64,000 nt of DNA from NCBI GenBank assembly GCA_016125475.1, contig WGLR01000033.1, positions 29,688 through 93,687 of the forward strand. Reading direction: 5' to 3'. Made by a program: the position numbers and the translations under genes. This stretch comes from Betaproteobacteria bacterium (GTDB lineage: Bacteria; Pseudomonadota; Gammaproteobacteria; Burkholderiales; Ga0077523). Under the pieces are notes generated by a model that had not been told where the DNA came from, ran no database searches, and saw nothing but the letters and a program-made list of their open reading frames with translations. Shown one piece after another: positions 31,302 through 40,663 of the stretch; position 1 is the first letter of the stretch; every line of letters begins with the position of its first letter.

Positions 31302-34300
31302 GGAACGCGCCGGTAGAGGGCCGCGTAGTAGAGCACGGGGATGACCACGAGGGTGAGCAGCGTCGAGACCGCGATCCCGAACAGCAGCGAGATCGCGAGG
31401 CCGTTGAAGATCGGATCGTCCAGGATGAAAAGGGCTCCGAGCATGGCGGCCAGGCCCGTCAGGACGATCGGCTTCGCCCGCGCCGCCGCCGCGTGGATCA
31501 CGGCCTCCTGCAGCGGCACGCCGTCCCTGATCTGCAGGTTCACGAAGTCCACGAGCAGGATGGAGTTCCGCACGATGATGCCCGCGAGCGCGATCATCCC
31601 GATCATGGACGTGGCCGTGAACTGCGCCCCGAGCAGAGCATGCCCGGGCATGACACCGATGATCGTGAGCGGGATCGGCGCCATGATGATGAGGGGCACG
31701 AGATACGACCCGAACTGCGCCACCACGAGGAGGTAGATGAGTATCAGCCCCACGGCGTAGGCGAGCCCCATGTCGCGGAAGGTCTCGTAGGTCACCTGCC
31801 ACTCGCCGTCCCACTTCACGCTGTAGCGCCCGTACCGGTCGGACGGCTGTGCGATGAAGTGCTCGCCGAGCGTCCCGCCCTGCGGGAGCGGCGTGCCGGC
31901 CAGCTGCGTGCGTGCCGCGAACATCCCGTAGAGCGGGCTGTCCAGTTCCCCGCCCATGTCGGCGAACACGTAGACCACGGGCAGGAGGTCCTTGTGATAG
32001 ATGGTCTTGTCGCGGTCCGTCGGAATCACGTCGACGAGTTCCGACAGCGGGATGAGATCCCCGCCGCGCGAACGCACCGTGAGCATGAGGAACTCGTCCA
32101 GGGAGTTCTGGTGTTCGGGCGGCAGCTTGATGCGCACGGGAATCTCGTACTTCGCGGCACCGCTGTGGATGGGTGTCGCGTCCTCCCCGGCGAGCCCGAG
32201 CCTCATCGTCTCCACGATGTCGCGCGGCGCGACACCGGCGAGCGCAGCCTTGTTCTGCTGGATGCGCAGGACCATCTTCGGCGCCGTGTCGTCGACGCTG
32301 TCGTCGATGTCGACCAGATCCGGGGTCTTCTCGAACACGCCGCGCACGCGCTTCGCCACCGCCATCTGTCCGTCGTAGTCGGGGCCGTAGACCTCGGCCA
32401 CGATCGGCGACATGACGGGCGGGCCGGGAGGCACTTCCACGACCTTGATCTCGGCACCGTGCCGTGCGGCGATCTCGTCGAGCACGGGGCGGACGGCCTG
32501 CGCGATCTCGTGCGACTTCCGGTCGCGGTGATGCTTGTCTATGAGGTTCACCTGGATGTCACCGAGTTCGGGCGATTCGCGCAGGTAGTACTGCCTCACG
32601 AGACCGTTGAAGTTGATCGGGCTCGCCGTTCCCGCATAAGCCTGGTAGTCCGTCACCTCGGGCACGCGCGCGATCGCTCCGGAGAGGTCGCGCAGGACGG
32701 CCGCGGTGCGCTCGAGCGGCGTGCCGACCGGCATGTCGACGACCACCTGGAACTCCGACTTGTTGTCGAACGGGAGCATCTTGAGCACGACGAGCTTCAC
32801 GGCCGCCAGCGACACCGACAGCACGATCCCGAGCATGACGGCAGCGAGCAGCTTGATGCGGTTGCGGCGTCCGGCCTCCGCGCGCAGCAGCGGCTCCATC
32901 TTCCGGAACAGGCGGTCCAGCCGGCCGCCCCCGTGTTCGACGTGTGCGGCGTGGCTCCGGCGCAGGAGCTTGAGCGCGAGCCACGGCGTCACGACGAACG
33001 CGATCGCGAGCGATATCGCCATGCCCATGCTCGCATTGATCGGGATCGGACTCATGTAGGGCCCCATGAGCCCCGACACGAATGCCATCGGCAGCAGCCC
33101 CGCGATGACGGTCAGCGTCGCGAGGATCGTCGGCCCGCCGACCTCGTCGACCGCGGCCGGAATGATCTCGTGGAACGGCGCGGAACTCAGCCCGCCGCGA
33201 CGGTGGATGTTCTCGACGACGACGATCGCGTCGTCCACGAGGATGCCGATCGAGAAGATCAGCGCGAACAGGGACACCCTGTTGAGCGTGAAGCCCCAGG
33301 CCCAGGAAGCGAACAGCGTCGCGGCAAGCGTGAGCAGCACGGCGATGCCGACGATCGCGGCCTCGCGACGCCCGAGCGAGAGCCACACGAGCACCACGAC
33401 GGAGAGCGTCGCGAAGACGAGCTTCTGGATGAGCTTCATCGCCTTGTCGTTGGCCGTTTCGCCGTAGTTGCGCGTGACGCTCACGTGCACGCCCTCGGGA
33501 ATGATCTGTCCCTCGAGCGCCCTGGCACGCTCGATGACCTGCTCCGCGATCTCCACGGCGTTCTCGCCCGGCTTCTTCGTGATCGCGAGCGTGACGGCCG
33601 GATGCTCGCCGGGATGCACGGTCGAGTGCGCCTCGGCCGACGGCCCCGTCCCGTACCAGACATAGCTCGACGGCTGCTCCGGACCGTCCTCGACGCGCGC
33701 GACGTCGGTCATGAAGACGGGGCGGCCCTGGTACACGCCCACGACGAGCTGCTTGACGTCCTCGGCGTTCGCGAGATACGTCCCCGTCTGGACCAGCACC
33801 TCCCGGTTCTCGGACACGAGCGAGCCGGTGGGCTGCGACGCGTTCGCGAGCACGAGCGCATTGCGGACGTCCTCGGGCGTCACTTCGTAGGCGTTCAGCC
33901 GCTCCGCGTCGATCAGGACCCGCACGACGTGCCGAGGACCGCCGACCGTGTACACGTCGCGCGTGCCCGCGACGCGCTTCAGGTCGGCCTCCATCGCGTG
34001 CGCGACACGCTCGAGTTCGAACGCGCCGCGTGACGGATCCTTCGTCCAGAGCGTGAGCGTGACGATCGGCACGTCGTCGATGCCTTTCGGCTTCACGACG
34101 GGCTGGCCCACGCCGAGGTTCGGCGAGATCCAGTCGCGATGCGAATCCAGCGTGTCGTACAGACGCACGAGCGCCTGGGTCGAGTCCTCGCCCACCTTGT
34201 ACTGGACGGTCAGCACCGCCATCCCGGGTCGGGACACGGAGTAGACGTGGTCGATCCCCTTGATCCGGGCGAGCACCTGTTCCGCCGGCGTCGCGACGAG

Positions 34301-34492
34301 GCTTTCGACGTCCCGGGCCGAGGCGCCCGGGAACGGGATGAACACGTTCGCCATGGTGACGTCGATCTGCGGCTCTTCCTCGCGGGGCGTCACGAGCACC
34401 GCGAACGCGCCGAGCAGCAGCGCGACGAGGGCGATGAGCGGCGTCAGCCGGGAGCCGAGGAAGAACCGCGCGATGCGTCCGGAGATGCCCAT
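31298..34492 (-). CDS. Efflux RND transporter permease subunit
   Basis: 1064 aa; TPREEEPQIDVTMANVFIPFPGASARDVESLVATPAEQ; repeated 12-TM RND architecture, GILVDDAIVVVENIHR. Confidence 0.95.
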   Translation of the reverse strand: MGISGRIARFFLGSRLTPLIALVALLLGAFAVLVTPREEEPQIDVTMANVFIPFPGASARDVESLVATPAEQVLARIKGIDHVYSVSRPGMAVLTVQYKVGEDSTQALVRLYDTLDSHRDWISPNLGVGQPVVKPKGIDDVPIVTLTLWTKDPSRGAFELERVAHAMEADLKRVAGTRDVYTVGGPRHVVRVLIDAERLNAYEVTPEDVRNALVLANASQPTGSLVSENREVLVQTGTYLANAEDVKQLVVGVYQGRPVFMTDVARVEDGPEQPSSYVWYGTGPSAEAHSTVHPGEHPAVTLAITKKPGENAVEIAEQVIERARALEGQIIPEGVHVSVTRNYGETANDKAMKLIQKLVFATLSVVVLVWLSLGRREAAIVGIAVLLTLAATLFASWAWGFTLNRVSLFALIFSIGILVDDAIVVVENIHRRGGLSSAPFHEIIPAAVDEVGGPTILATLTVIAGLLPMAFVSGLMGPYMSPIPINASMGMAISLAIAFVVTPWLALKLLRRSHAAHVEHGGGRLDRLFRKMEPLLRAEAGRRNRIKLLAAVMLGIVLSVSLAAVKLVVLKMLPFDNKSEFQVVVDMPVGTPLERTAAVLRDLSGAIARVPEVTDYQAYAGTASPINFNGLVRQYYLRESPELGDIQVNLIDKHHRDRKSHEIAQAVRPVLDEIAARHGAEIKVVEVPPGPPVMSPIVAEVYGPDYDGQMAVAKRVRGVFEKTPDLVDIDDSVDDTAPKMVLRIQQNKAALAGVAPRDIVETMRLGLAGEDATPIHSGAAKYEIPVRIKLPPEHQNSLDEFLMLTVRSRGGDLIPLSELVDVIPTDRDKTIYHKDLLPVVYVFADMGGELDSPLYGMFAARTQLAGTPLPQGGTLGEHFIAQPSDRYGRYSVKWDGEWQVTYETFRDMGLAYAVGLILIYLLVVAQFGSYLVPLIIMAPIPLTIIGVMPGHALLGAQFTATSMIGMIALAGIIVRNSILLVDFVNLQIRDGVPLQEAVIHAAAARAKPIVLTGLAAMLGALFILDDPIFNGLAISLLFGIAVSTLLTLVVIPVLYYAALYRRVP

Positions 34493-34537
34493 GTTCCGCT
34501 AGGTCCGAGGGAGGAAGACGAGAGATGTCACGGTCGG

Positions 34538-35815
34538 TCAGTCCGAGTTCTTGAGCTTGCGGATTCCGAGGCTGTGCAGCACGAGCTTCTCGTAGACCGG
34601 TTCCGAGGTTCCCTTCTTCATCTTGCGGATGAAGTATTTCTCGAACGCCACCTTCGCGAGGTGCACCCACTTCCCTTCCGCGAACCAGTTCACGTTCCTC
34701 GGCGGGATCTGCGGCAGCGCGACGAACGCGATTCCGGTGTCGCCGAAGTCGGCCAGACACAGGGCGTTCCATGTCGCCTTCTCGTCGGGCTCCCGCCCGT
34801 CGATCTGGGCACGGATGTTGTGCGCGGCGGCGGTCACCATGGATTCGATCATGTATCCCGTCTTGGGCGCGCCGGTGGGGACGGGCGTCGCCTCGACGGG
34901 CGGAATCGCGACGCACACGCCGACGGAATAGATGTTCCTGAACTTCGGGTTCCGCTGGTACTCGTCGATCAGGATGAAGCCCCGCGGGTTCGTGAGCCCC
35001 TCGATGCCCATCACCGCATCCACGCCCTTGAAGGCGGGCAGCATCATCGAGTAGTTGAACGGAAGTTCGTGAACCTTCTTCTCGTTGCCCGACTCGTCGT
35101 GCTCGACGACGGTCATCCTGTTCGCCTCGATCTTCGTCGTCTTCGCGTTGCAGATCCACTTGATGTGGCGCTCGCGCATGGCGGACTCGAGCAGCGTCTT
35201 CGAGTCGCCCACCCCGCCGAGCCCGAGGTGACCGACGTAGGGCTCGGCCGTCACGAAGGTCATGGGCACGCGGTCCCGGATCTTCCTGCGGCGCAGGTCC
35301 GTGTCCATGATGAACGCGAACTCGTAGGCGGGTCCGTAGCAGGACGCGCCCTGCACGGCGCCGACCACCACGGGACCCGGATTCTTCACGAACGTCTCCC
35401 AGGCCTGCCCCGCCTGCACGGCGTGGTCGACATGGCAGACCGACTGCGTGAATCCACCCGGGCCGAGCCCTTCGATCTCCTCGAAGGCGAGCCTGGGTCC
35501 GGTCGCGATCACGAGGAAGTCGTAGTCGAGAAACGTCCCGTCGCCGAGTTCCACCTGGTTCTTCTCGGGATGAACGCGTTTCGCGCCCGCCGCCGTGAAG
35601 CCGATGCCTTTCCTGCCGAGGAACTCCGCGACGGGAAACTCGATGTCGTCCCGCTTGCGCCAGTTCACGGCCACCCACGGATTGGAGGGAACGAAATGGA
35701 AGGTCGGTGCGTTCGAGACGACCGTGATCCTGTCACCGGCCCGGGCGAGTTCCTGCATTTCGTACGCCATCGGCATGCCGCCGATGCCTGCACCGATGAT
35801 CACGATGTGTGCCAT
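34538..35815 (-). CDS. FAD-dependent oxidoreductase, sulfide:quinone oxidoreductase-like
   Basis: HIVIIGAGIGGMPMAYEM Rossmann motif, YDFLVIATGPRLAFEEIEGLGP, IYSVGVCVAIPPVEATPVPTGAPKTGYMIESM. Confidence 0.85.
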   Translation of the reverse strand: MAHIVIIGAGIGGMPMAYEMQELARAGDRITVVSNAPTFHFVPSNPWVAVNWRKRDDIEFPVAEFLGRKGIGFTAAGAKRVHPEKNQVELGDGTFLDYDFLVIATGPRLAFEEIEGLGPGGFTQSVCHVDHAVQAGQAWETFVKNPGPVVVGAVQGASCYGPAYEFAFIMDTDLRRRKIRDRVPMTFVTAEPYVGHLGLGGVGDSKTLLESAMRERHIKWICNAKTTKIEANRMTVVEHDESGNEKKVHELPFNYSMMLPAFKGVDAVMGIEGLTNPRGFILIDEYQRNPKFRNIYSVGVCVAIPPVEATPVPTGAPKTGYMIESMVTAAAHNIRAQIDGREPDEKATWNALCLADFGDTGIAFVALPQIPPRNVNWFAEGKWVHLAKVAFEKYFIRKMKKGTSEPVYEKLVLHSLGIRKLKNSD

Positions 35816-35839
35816 GACTTCTCCTCCTCTCGGGTTGTC

Positions 35840-36904
35840 CTACTTGCGGGACGACTGATCCAGTGACATTCCGGCCTTCACCGGCTCGAGCGCCACCTTC
35901 TCGCCGGGGGTGAGCCCCGCGAGCACCTCCACGAGACCGTCGCCGAGGGTCTCCCCGACGCGAATCTGGCGGAAGGAAATGTGTCCCTGGTCACCGACGA
36001 CATAGGCACCGGTCACCTCGCTGCGGCGGATCAGCGCACTCGCCGGCATGACGAGCTTGCGCCCGCGGCCGACGGTGAAGTGCGCCCGCGCGTAGACCCC
36101 CGGGTACACGTCGCGCAGGTCGCTCGGGAGATCGACCCGGACCTTCGTCGAGTGCGTGACCGAATCGGCGGTGGGAAGCACGGTGATGGACCGGCCGGGG
36201 ATCCAGCGCTTCAGTGACGGGATCTCCACCGTCACGCGAGGGCTCGCGCGGATCTCGGCAACCTTGTACTGGGGGATGGTCGCGATCACGCGCAGGTCGC
36301 TCGGATCGAACCCCGTGAGGAGCGGCTTCCCGGGAGAAGCCATTTCTCCGACCTCGACGTGCCGGGCAGACACGACGCCGCTGTAGGGCGCAACGATCGT
36401 CGTGTAGCTCTTCGTCGTGGCGGCCTGCCCCGCCCCCGCCTTCGCGGTCCTGAGCTGAGCCTCCGCGACGCGCAGCGCGGCCTGCGCCTTGTCGAGCGCC
36501 GCCTGGCTCACGAACTTCTGCTTCGCGAGGTCCCGCGTGCGCTCGTACTCGACACGCGCGTTGTCGTAGGCCGCCTGCGCCTGCGCGACCTGGGCCTCGC
36601 TTCCCGCGAGCACCTGCTGCGCCTCGGTCTGGTCGATGCGCACGATCACCTGACCCTTCTTCACGTAGTCGCCGACGTCGAAGCGCACGTCGACGATGCG
36701 GCCGCTCACCTGGGCGGACACCGTGGACTGACGGGTGGCCTCGACCACGGCCTCCGCGGCGTAGGTGAGATCGACCTCGCGGTACTGCACCGGCGCCGTG
36801 GCGATCGAATCGGCGCGGGCGCCGGACGCGAGTGCCAGGAAGAGGCTCGACGCGAGCGCGAAGCGTGCGAGGGAATGCGCGTGTCTCAAGTTCGATTCCG
36901 CCAT
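35840..36904 (-). CDS. Efflux RND transporter periplasmic adaptor subunit (MFP/HlyD type)
   Basis: VEATRQSTVSAQVSGRIVDVRFDVGDYVKKGQVIVRID...YTTIVAPYSGVVSARHVEVGEMASPG. Confidence 0.93.
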   Translation of the reverse strand: MAESNLRHAHSLARFALASSLFLALASGARADSIATAPVQYREVDLTYAAEAVVEATRQSTVSAQVSGRIVDVRFDVGDYVKKGQVIVRIDQTEAQQVLAGSEAQVAQAQAAYDNARVEYERTRDLAKQKFVSQAALDKAQAALRVAEAQLRTAKAGAGQAATTKSYTTIVAPYSGVVSARHVEVGEMASPGKPLLTGFDPSDLRVIATIPQYKVAEIRASPRVTVEIPSLKRWIPGRSITVLPTADSVTHSTKVRVDLPSDLRDVYPGVYARAHFTVGRGRKLVMPASALIRRSEVTGAYVVGDQGHISFRQIRVGETLGDGLVEVLAGLTPGEKVALEPVKAGMSLDQSSRK

Positions 36905-36953
36905 GGTTCGTGATTCCTGGGAAGGGATATTGGGGCCGGGGCCCGGTCTTCAC

Positions 36954-36969
36954 CGTGACCCGGGTCACA
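36954..36969. promoter_or_regulatory. CRP-type perfect palindrome GTGACCCGGGTCAC upstream of the MFP-SQR-RND operon
   Basis: CGTGACCCGGGTCACA (GTGA-N6-TCAC) about 50 nt upstream of ATG 36904. Confidence 0.55.
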
Positions 36970-37061
36970 TACAGTGTCGGCCCTGCACGGCGAAGTGCAC
37001 CACGCAAACGCAAACGGACGCCGCGGCGTCCGTTGGAATGGTCAGTCCGGCCGCTGCGGGA

Positions 37062-37370
37062 TCACCCGCAGCAGGCGTTCGAGTCCTCGCGCTTCGGGCA
37101 TCCGGGCGGCCGCTCGGACGGGTCCGGAATCGGACACCGGTTGATCTCCGCGGACGTGCGCTGGAAGAAGCACGTGAGCGCACTCGAGCACGCCGCGATG
37201 CCCCAGAAGCAGAAGAAGCCGATCGAGTAGACGGCAGTCCGGCCGACCGAGACGGGTTCTCCGAAAAGCGTGAGATCCATCGGATCGAACAGGGTGAAGA
37301 ACAAGGCCTCCGCGGCTCCGCCGACGATGAACGAGGGCCAGAGAATGTGGATCAGACGCTGCATGGACAT
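37062..37370 (-). CDS. Small membrane protein with Cys-rich C-terminus, cco-cluster associated
   Basis: MSMQRLIHILWPSFIVGGAAEALFFTLFDPMDLTLFGEPVSVGRTAVYSIGFFCFWGIAACSSALTCFFQR...NRCPIPDPSERPPGCPKREDSNACCG; start chosen internal to the 132-aa ORF. Confidence 0.7.
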   Translation of the reverse strand: MSMQRLIHILWPSFIVGGAAEALFFTLFDPMDLTLFGEPVSVGRTAVYSIGFFCFWGIAACSSALTCFFQRTSAEINRCPIPDPSERPPGCPKREDSNACCG

Positions 37371-37499
37371 GGCGGCACGCCCTCCTCCTGCGCCGCCCGT
37401 CGTGGCCGGGGGACCGAACCCGACGCCACCGGCGGCTTGTTTGAAGTATCGAATGAACACGGCCGGCTCTCCGGACTCGCTAGGCGTCGGACGGCGCCG

Positions 37500-38018
37500 T
37501 CACCGCGCGAGCCCCGCCAGCGTGACCGAATCGCCGGCGCCGGCAAACATCAGACCGGTCACGCGCCAGGCGCCCGAGGGATCCTCGAGCAGCACCTGCC
37601 ACTTTCCGGGCTGCAGCGGGTCGATCTTCCCCTCGTACCAGCCGCCGCTGCCCCGGACCAGATCCACGTGCCGGTCCACACCCGTGACCGTGGCGTGCGC
37701 GAGCGTGAGCCCGAGCTTGCGCGCAGTCTCGTCGTGGCCCCGCACGTACACGCGGAGATGACGGCCGTCCGCGGAGAACTGCACCTGAGCCGTGATGCCG
37801 AGGCGGCCCGCGGCCCGCTCCTTGTCGATCGTGCGGTTGATCGCCAGGCCCTGCTTGTAGTAGTCCTCCACCACCAGGCCGTCCTGGTGCGTGACCGCGA
37901 TCCACGCCGTCGCGAGACCCGCGACGACCGCCGCGAAAGGCCCCGACATCAGGATCCAGGGCCACGGCTCACGGTACCAGGGCCCGCGGGGCCGCTCGAT
38001 TGCTTGACTGCCGTTCAT
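37500..38018 (-). CDS. ccoH: FixH/CcoH family cbb3 oxidase assembly protein
   Basis: PWYREPWPWILMSGPFAAVVAGLATAWIAVTHQDGLVVEDYYKQGLAINRTI. Confidence 0.9.
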   Translation of the reverse strand: MNGSQAIERPRGPWYREPWPWILMSGPFAAVVAGLATAWIAVTHQDGLVVEDYYKQGLAINRTIDKERAAGRLGITAQVQFSADGRHLRVYVRGHDETARKLGLTLAHATVTGVDRHVDLVRGSGGWYEGKIDPLQPGKWQVLLEDPSGAWRVTGLMFAGAGDSVTLAGLAR

Positions 38019-38053
38019 CTGCTTCTCCTCGCGCATCGCGCCCTGCGAAGTCG

Positions 38054-39493
38054 TCAGGGCACCACGAATTTCGCATGTTCGTCCAGCCTGCTCGGCGCTG
38101 CCGACCCGCCCGACGTGTCCTTCGCCTCGACCGTGAAAGTGATGCTCTCCGACCCGTGCACCGAAGCGCCGGGCTTCGCCGTCACGCGCACCGGAACCAT
38201 TTGGGAGGTGGCGCCCGTGAGGATCACGGGGTTCTCGCGGGTCTCCAGTTCCATCTCCGGCAGGCCCGACACGGCGATCGTGTAGGCACGCTGCTTCTCG
38301 TCGGTGTTCATGAGCTGGATGCGGTAGACGTTCGCGACCCGGCCGTCGCCATTGTCCGCCATCATCGGCGTCCGGTCCCGGATCACGTCGACCTTGACGG
38401 GCCGACGGTTCGCGAGCGTCACGACCGCGGCGATCATCACCGCCACGAGGATCCCGCTGTACAGCAGCACGCGCGGACGCAGGATCCGCCGGACCGTTGC
38501 GGCCCGGTCCAGGTGCTGCGTCACCGCATGCTCCGTCGAGTAGCGGATGAGCCCCCTCGGATAGCCCATCTTGTCCATGACCTGATCGCACCCGTCGATG
38601 CACGCGGCACAGCCGATGCACTCGTACTGCAGGCCGTTGCGGATGTCGATGCCTGTCGGACAGACCTGCACGCAGATGTTGCAGTCGACGCACGAGCCGA
38701 GACCGAGCTTGCCGGGGTCTGCGCTCTTCGAACGCGCGCCCCGGGGTTCGCCCCGTTCGCGGTCGTACGTGATGACCATGGTGTCGGGATCGAACATCAC
38801 CCCCTGGAAACGCGCATAGGGGCACATGTACTTGCAGACCTGCTCGCGCATCCAGCCCGCGTTGCCGTAGGTCGCGAAACCGTAGAACAGCATCCAGAAC
38901 GTTTCCCACGGTCCCGCGCCGAACGACACGACCGACACCGCGAGCGAGCGGATCGGGCTGAAGTACCCCACGAACGTGAAACCGGTCCAGAGGGCGAGCG
39001 CGATCCAGAGCCCGTGCTTGATGATCTTCAGCCGGACCTTGCGGGCGTCCAGACCGCCCTTGTCGAGCTTCATCCGCGCGAGACGGTCGCCCTCGACCTT
39101 GCGCTCGATCCACATGAAGATCTCGGTGTACACGGTCTGCGGACACGCGTACCCGCACCAGAGTCTTCCTGCCACCGCCGTGAACAGGAACAGCGAATAC
39201 GCCGCGATGATCAGGATCACCGTGAGGTACACGATGTCCTGCGGCCAGAAGATGAGGCCGAGGATGTAGAACTTTCGGGATGCGAGATCGAAGAGCACCG
39301 CCTGACGGTCGTTCCACTGCAGCCACGGAAGGCCGTAGAAGATGACCTGGGTCAGGAACACGAGCGCCCACCGCGCGGTCGCGAACTTGCCCGTGACCGC
39401 GCGCGGATAGATCTTTTTACGTATCTCGTAGAGGGCCTGATCCATGCCCTCCGCCGCTTTCGTGTTCGCCACGCCCTTCACCTTCATGTCCAT
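38054..39493 (-). CDS. ccoG: Cytochrome c oxidase accessory protein CcoG (polyferredoxin)
   Basis: KIYPRAVTGKFATARWALVFLTQVIFYGLPWLQWNDRQAVLFDLASRKFYILGLIFWPQD; CxxCxxxC ferredoxin motifs. Confidence 0.95.
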   Translation of the reverse strand: MDMKVKGVANTKAAEGMDQALYEIRKKIYPRAVTGKFATARWALVFLTQVIFYGLPWLQWNDRQAVLFDLASRKFYILGLIFWPQDIVYLTVILIIAAYSLFLFTAVAGRLWCGYACPQTVYTEIFMWIERKVEGDRLARMKLDKGGLDARKVRLKIIKHGLWIALALWTGFTFVGYFSPIRSLAVSVVSFGAGPWETFWMLFYGFATYGNAGWMREQVCKYMCPYARFQGVMFDPDTMVITYDRERGEPRGARSKSADPGKLGLGSCVDCNICVQVCPTGIDIRNGLQYECIGCAACIDGCDQVMDKMGYPRGLIRYSTEHAVTQHLDRAATVRRILRPRVLLYSGILVAVMIAAVVTLANRRPVKVDVIRDRTPMMADNGDGRVANVYRIQLMNTDEKQRAYTIAVSGLPEMELETRENPVILTGATSQMVPVRVTAKPGASVHGSESITFTVEAKDTSGGSAAPSRLDEHAKFVVP

Positions 39494-39531
39494 GTCGACG
39501 ACGTTCCCCGATCCCTCATCCCGACGTCACG

Positions 39532-40455
39532 TCACTGCGCCGGAGTCGTCCCGCCACCCGTGTGCGACAGCCCCCAGACGTACGCGGCCAGCAGGTGCAC
39601 CTTCGCCGGACCGAGGAACTCGCCGTGGGCAGGCATGTGCCCGTTGCGCCCCTTGTTGATGGTCTCGATGATCGTCGATTCGCCACCGCCGTAGAGCCAC
39701 GTGCCGTCCGTGAGGTTCGGCGCTCCGAGCGCATGGTTGCCCTTGCCGTCGGGACCGTGACAGGCCGCACAGATCGTCTCGAACGTCGCCTTGCCGCGCG
39801 CCGCACGCAGGTCGTCGTGCGGACGACCGGACAGCGAGAGCACGTAGTTCGCTACGTCCCTGGTCTTTTCCTCGCCGAGCGTCGCGCCGAGCGGCGGCAT
39901 CATGCCGTTGCGTCCGTTCATGATGGTCGTCTGGATCGTCTCCGGATCACCGCCGTAGAGCCAGTCGTTGTCCGTCAGGTTCGGAAAGCCCCGGCTGCCA
40001 CGGGCATCGGAGGCGTGACACTGCGCGCAGTAGTTCAGGAACAGCCGCTGTCCCATCTCGCGCGCCGCGGGATCCGCCGCGACTTCCGTGATGGGCATCT
40101 TCAGGTACTTGTCGAAGATGGGCCCGAAGCGCGCGTCGGCCTTCGCCTCCTCCGCCTCGTACTGTCCGCGGGACGTCCAGCCGAAGACGCCCTTGTAGCT
40201 GCCCAGGCCCGGGTACAGCGTGAGGTAGATCGCCGCGAACACGAGGGTGATGTAGAACAGCCACATCCACCACTTCGGGAGCGGGTTGTTGTACTCCTCG
40301 AGATCGCCGTCCCAGACGTGCCCCATCGTCTCGACGGTCGAGCCGGGTACCCGCTTGACGGAGAGTGACCTCAGGAACACGCCGCACCCGATGATGCTCA
40401 CCACGGTGATGACGGCGATGTAGAGGCTCCAGAATTCGCTTGTGAAATCGCTCAT
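39532..40455 (-). CDS. ccoP: cbb3-type cytochrome c oxidase subunit III
   Basis: VWDGDLEEYNNPLPKWWMWLFYITLVFAAIYLTLYPGLG; two CxxCH haem motifs (CAQCH, CAACH). Confidence 0.96.
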   Translation of the reverse strand: MSDFTSEFWSLYIAVITVVSIIGCGVFLRSLSVKRVPGSTVETMGHVWDGDLEEYNNPLPKWWMWLFYITLVFAAIYLTLYPGLGSYKGVFGWTSRGQYEAEEAKADARFGPIFDKYLKMPITEVAADPAAREMGQRLFLNYCAQCHASDARGSRGFPNLTDNDWLYGGDPETIQTTIMNGRNGMMPPLGATLGEEKTRDVANYVLSLSGRPHDDLRAARGKATFETICAACHGPDGKGNHALGAPNLTDGTWLYGGGESTIIETINKGRNGHMPAHGEFLGPAKVHLLAAYVWGLSHTGGGTTPAQ

Positions 40456-40473
40456 GGTCTTGTCCTTCGCGGT

Positions 40474-40656
40474 CTAGCGGTGCCGCGCGTGTTCTTGTTC
40501 ACGGCCCTTGAGGTCGTCGTCGTCGAGCGCGAGCATGGCGTCCTGCTCGAAACGCTTCTTGCGTGACCCGCCGAATGCCCACCAGACGATCCCGAGGAAG
40601 ACCAGGACCTGCAAGACGGTCATCCACGCACGGATGTCGATGATCGAGATGTTCAT
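40474..40656 (-). CDS. ccoQ: cbb3 oxidase small subunit CcoQ/FixQ
   Basis: 60 aa single-TM protein: IVWWAFGGSRKKRFEQDAMLALDDDD, between ccoO and ccoP. Confidence 0.9.
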   Translation of the reverse strand: MNISIIDIRAWMTVLQVLVFLGIVWWAFGGSRKKRFEQDAMLALDDDDLKGREQEHARHR

Positions 40657-40663
40657 GTCTACC

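Noticed and set aside
31493-34033. 846-aa plus-strand ORF
   Set aside because: Antisense to the well-supported RND permease; low-complexity R/H/D/E-rich translation typical of shadow ORFs in GC-rich DNA
32559-35678. 1039-aa minus-strand ORF overlapping RND and SQR genes
   Set aside because: Out-of-frame reading across two genuine genes; no domain motif
34538-36904. Possibility that the RND locus is a CusA-type copper exporter
   Set aside because: Proximity to ccoI invites it, but no CusA/CusB-specific Met motifs were recognised and no CusC/CusF gene is present, so only a general RND call is made
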